Shown piece by piece: positions 6,317 to 7,339 of a stretch of DNA of 7,339 nucleotides. Position 1 is the stretch's first letter; each line of letters starts with the position of its first letter. The notes under the pieces were generated by a model, which saw only the letters and a program-made list of their open reading frames with translations, was not told where the DNA came from and did no database searches. The DNA is from Acinetobacter sp. (lineage in GTDB: Bacteria > Pseudomonadota > Gammaproteobacteria > Pseudomonadales > Moraxellaceae): the NCBI GenBank assembly GCA_030152605.1, contig JASLJB010000040.1:1-7339 (forward strand), given 5' to 3'. The translations under genes and the position numbers were made by a program.

Positions 6317-6362
6317 ATGTGATCGCAGCTACTATAGCATTGCACTTAATTGATCACATCAA
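6317..6362 (-). promoter_or_regulatory. Extended -10 promoter candidate flanked by an inverted repeat
   Basis: On the minus strand TGC followed by TATAGT (-10 at 6331-6336) is a good extended -10 element. GATGTGATC sits where the -35 box would be and is part of the palindrome TTGAT-GTG-ATCAA (6350-6362). Its inverted copy GATCACAT (6317-6324) lies at the expected start of transcription. A pair of eight-base arms placed at -35 and +1 is what a repressor or looping operator could look like. The reading is from sequence alone. Confidence 0.4.
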
Positions 6363-6395
6363 ATTATGTAATATTTCAGCAAAAAAATTGCCGAT

Positions 6396-6405
6396 TTGAG
6401 CTCAA
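6396..6405. repeat. Perfect palindrome TTGAGCTCAA
   Basis: A ten-base perfect palindrome whose half, TTGAGC, recurs as both outer arms of the inverted repeat at 6218-6242. The upstream context is also similar: CCGAT precedes TTGAGC here, and CCGATAT precedes it at 6211. It lies about 60 bases upstream of the extended -10 candidate. Confidence 0.5.
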
Positions 6406-6516
6406 CGATTCTTGCGAAGAACTGAATGATGTGAGGCACTTAGACCGAGGGTGTTGTAGATTTGGAGCAGGGCACAACTTTATCTGGCATACAGCGACTG
6501 GTTTTTGTCGAGACAA

Positions 6517-6541
6517 GAAAAACCCCGATATACATCGGGGG
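6517..6541 (-). terminator. Rho-independent terminator of the HlyD-type gene
   Basis: On the minus strand a seven-pair stem CCCCGAT/ATCGGGG (6534-6540 with 6523-6529) closes a GTAT loop and is followed by five T (6518-6522). It begins about ten bases after the HlyD-type stop codon and separates that unit from the barrel-hydrolase genes. Confidence 0.88.
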
Positions 6542-6550
6542 CTTGGAAAG

Positions 6551-7339
6551 TTAACGTTCTCGGAGTGCTTCTTTGGCTTTATTAAACGGTTTCAGCAGGT
6601 AGTCGAGAATGGTTTTTTGACCGGTGCGAATATCCACCGTCGCCACCATACCTGGCGTGATATTAAAAGCCGTACCATCCTTATTAAATAACTTGTCAGC
6701 ATCGGTGCGGATATAGACCCGATAGTAAAATTGATCTTGCTTGACTTCATCGCGCAAGGTGTCAGGTGAGATCACGGTGACATTGCCTTTGAGGCCGCCA
6801 TAAATCGAATAATCATAGGCGGTGACTTTGACCAAGGCTTCTTGGCCGGGATGAATAAAGGCAATGTCACGCGGTGAAATACGTGCTTCGATCAATAACT
6901 TCTCATCCAATGGCACGATGGTCATCAACTTGCCGTTTTGTGGAATCACTCCACCTAAGGTGGTGACGGTGATTTCTTTGACCACACCACGCACCGGCGC
7001 TTTAAATACTGCACGGCTCAAAGTGTCGTTTCGACCTTTCATGATTTGTTGTTGGGTTTCGATATCGGTATTGGCCTTGGACAGTTCCTCGCGTGCTTGC
7101 ACATAATACTGGTTGCGGATATCGCTCATTTTATTTTGCAGTTCGTTGGCTTGACGCTTTAAGCGAAGTACCTCAACTTCACTGGCCGCACCTTTGGCCA
7201 CCAATGGCTCCGTCATTCTCAGCTCTTGCTGCACCAAAGCTAAGGCCTGTTTTAAGCCTGCAATCGATTCGTCTAGATTGGCACGTCTTGAATGGTATAA
7301 AGCGGTTTCTTCATTGACCAACGCCGGTTCTAACTTGAC
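6551..7339 (-). CDS. Type I secretion membrane fusion protein, HlyD/LapC type, carboxy-terminal part
   Basis: Periplasmic adaptor that joins an inner-membrane ABC transporter to a TolC-like channel for one-step export of large proteins such as adhesins or RTX proteins. The window holds the last 262 residues; the frame stays open through the right edge, and such proteins are usually about 390-480 residues, so the membrane anchor and first hairpin arm are missing. Visible parts: the coiled-coil hairpin, with its tip around VAKGAASEVEVLRLKRQ and a long Gln/Glu/Lys-rich helix returning; the second lipoyl half (FKAPVRGVVKEI, then GGVIPQNGKLMTIVP); a beta-barrel domain (LIEARISPRDIAFIHPGQEALVKV, YYRVYIRTD, ITPGMVATVDI); and the tail ILDYLLKPFNKAKEALRER, typical of LapC-type adaptors. 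A TTG at 7321 is in frame but is not the real start. The gene is followed directly by a strong terminator, so it is last in its unit. Partner genes and cargo are not in the window. Confidence 0.93.
   Translation of the reverse strand, partial: VKLEPALVNEETALYHSRRANLDESIAGLKQALALVQQELRMTEPLVAKGAASEVEVLRLKRQANELQNKMSDIRNQYYVQAREELSKANTDIETQQQIMKGRNDTLSRAVFKAPVRGVVKEITVTTLGGVIPQNGKLMTIVPLDEKLLIEARISPRDIAFIHPGQEALVKVTAYDYSIYGGLKGNVTVISPDTLRDEVKQDQFYYRVYIRTDADKLFNKDGTAFNITPGMVATVDIRTGQKTILDYLLKPFNKAKEALRER

Larger units (their letters stand above)
6107..6550. other. 444-base non-coding region between the barrel gene and the type I secretion gene
   Basis: No convincing gene is seen on either strand. 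It contains, from right to left, the terminator of the HlyD-type gene (6517-6541), a TTGAGCTCAA palindrome (6396-6405), an extended -10 promoter candidate flanked by an inverted repeat (6317-6362), a nested inverted repeat (6218-6242), and a perfect TTGACA box (minus strand, 6178-6183). The stretch from 6406 to 6499 shows nothing I can name. If the promoter near 6331 is real, the barrel gene has a 5' leader of about 218 bases, long enough for regulation at the RNA level. Confidence 0.7.

Noticed and set aside
6317..6330. CRP-type site (TGTGA followed by TCACA)
   Set aside because: TGTGA is present, but the partner half at six bases is missing; the matching TCACA lies much further away.
6350..6691. 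Rightward 113-codon ORF spanning the leader region and the end of the HlyD-type gene
   Set aside because: It has no ribosome binding site, runs through the HlyD terminator and is antisense to a clear coding region; the peptide has no recognisable pattern.
1..7339. CRISPR array, tRNA or rRNA gene, insertion sequence, prophage or attachment site
   Set aside because: No regularly spaced repeats, cloverleaf-like or rRNA-like sequence, transposase, or flanking direct repeats were seen; the gene set looks like ordinary chromosome.

Overview
The window most likely comes from a gamma-proteobacterium of the Moraxellaceae, probably Acinetobacter. The arginyl-tRNA synthetase resembles what I remember of Acinetobacter ArgS along most of its length, the composition is moderately AT-rich, and argS is followed by an ftsN-like SPOR gene, an order also known in pseudomonads. 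This assignment rests on recall and pattern matching, not on a search.

Left part (1-3660): the amino-terminal half of an NAD-type malic enzyme runs leftward off the window edge. A 334-base gap follows, holding a candidate 42-codon leftward gene with a TTG start and two back-to-back promoter candidates. Rightward come complete argS and, 27 bases on, a small membrane-anchored SPOR-domain protein of FtsN type. A strong hairpin at about 3630-3657 ends this unit and has T-runs on both sides, so it can also serve the leftward genes.

Middle part (3711-6106): three leftward genes all encode exported proteins: an outer-membrane beta-barrel with a signal peptide, a periplasmic choloylglycine hydrolase/penicillin V acylase-type Ntn hydrolase, and a small lipoprotein. 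The barrel stop codon lies inside the ribosome binding site of the hydrolase, so these two are almost certainly co-transcribed and probably translationally coupled. I see no convincing terminator before the lipoprotein, so it may belong to the same envelope unit. By family, the hydrolase may cleave acyl-homoserine lactones, penicillin V-like amides or other fatty amides; its real substrate cannot be read from sequence.

Right part (6107-7339): a 444-base non-coding leader region carries an extended -10 promoter candidate flanked by an inverted repeat, plus a repeated TTGAGC/GCTCAA element. Beyond it lie a terminator and the carboxy-terminal part of a leftward HlyD/LapC-type membrane fusion protein of a type I secretion system, cut by the right edge.

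No tRNA, rRNA, CRISPR array, insertion sequence or phage gene was seen. Most of the window looks like ordinary chromosome. The parts most worth a second look are the barrel-hydrolase pair with its long leader, and the TTG-start small ORF.
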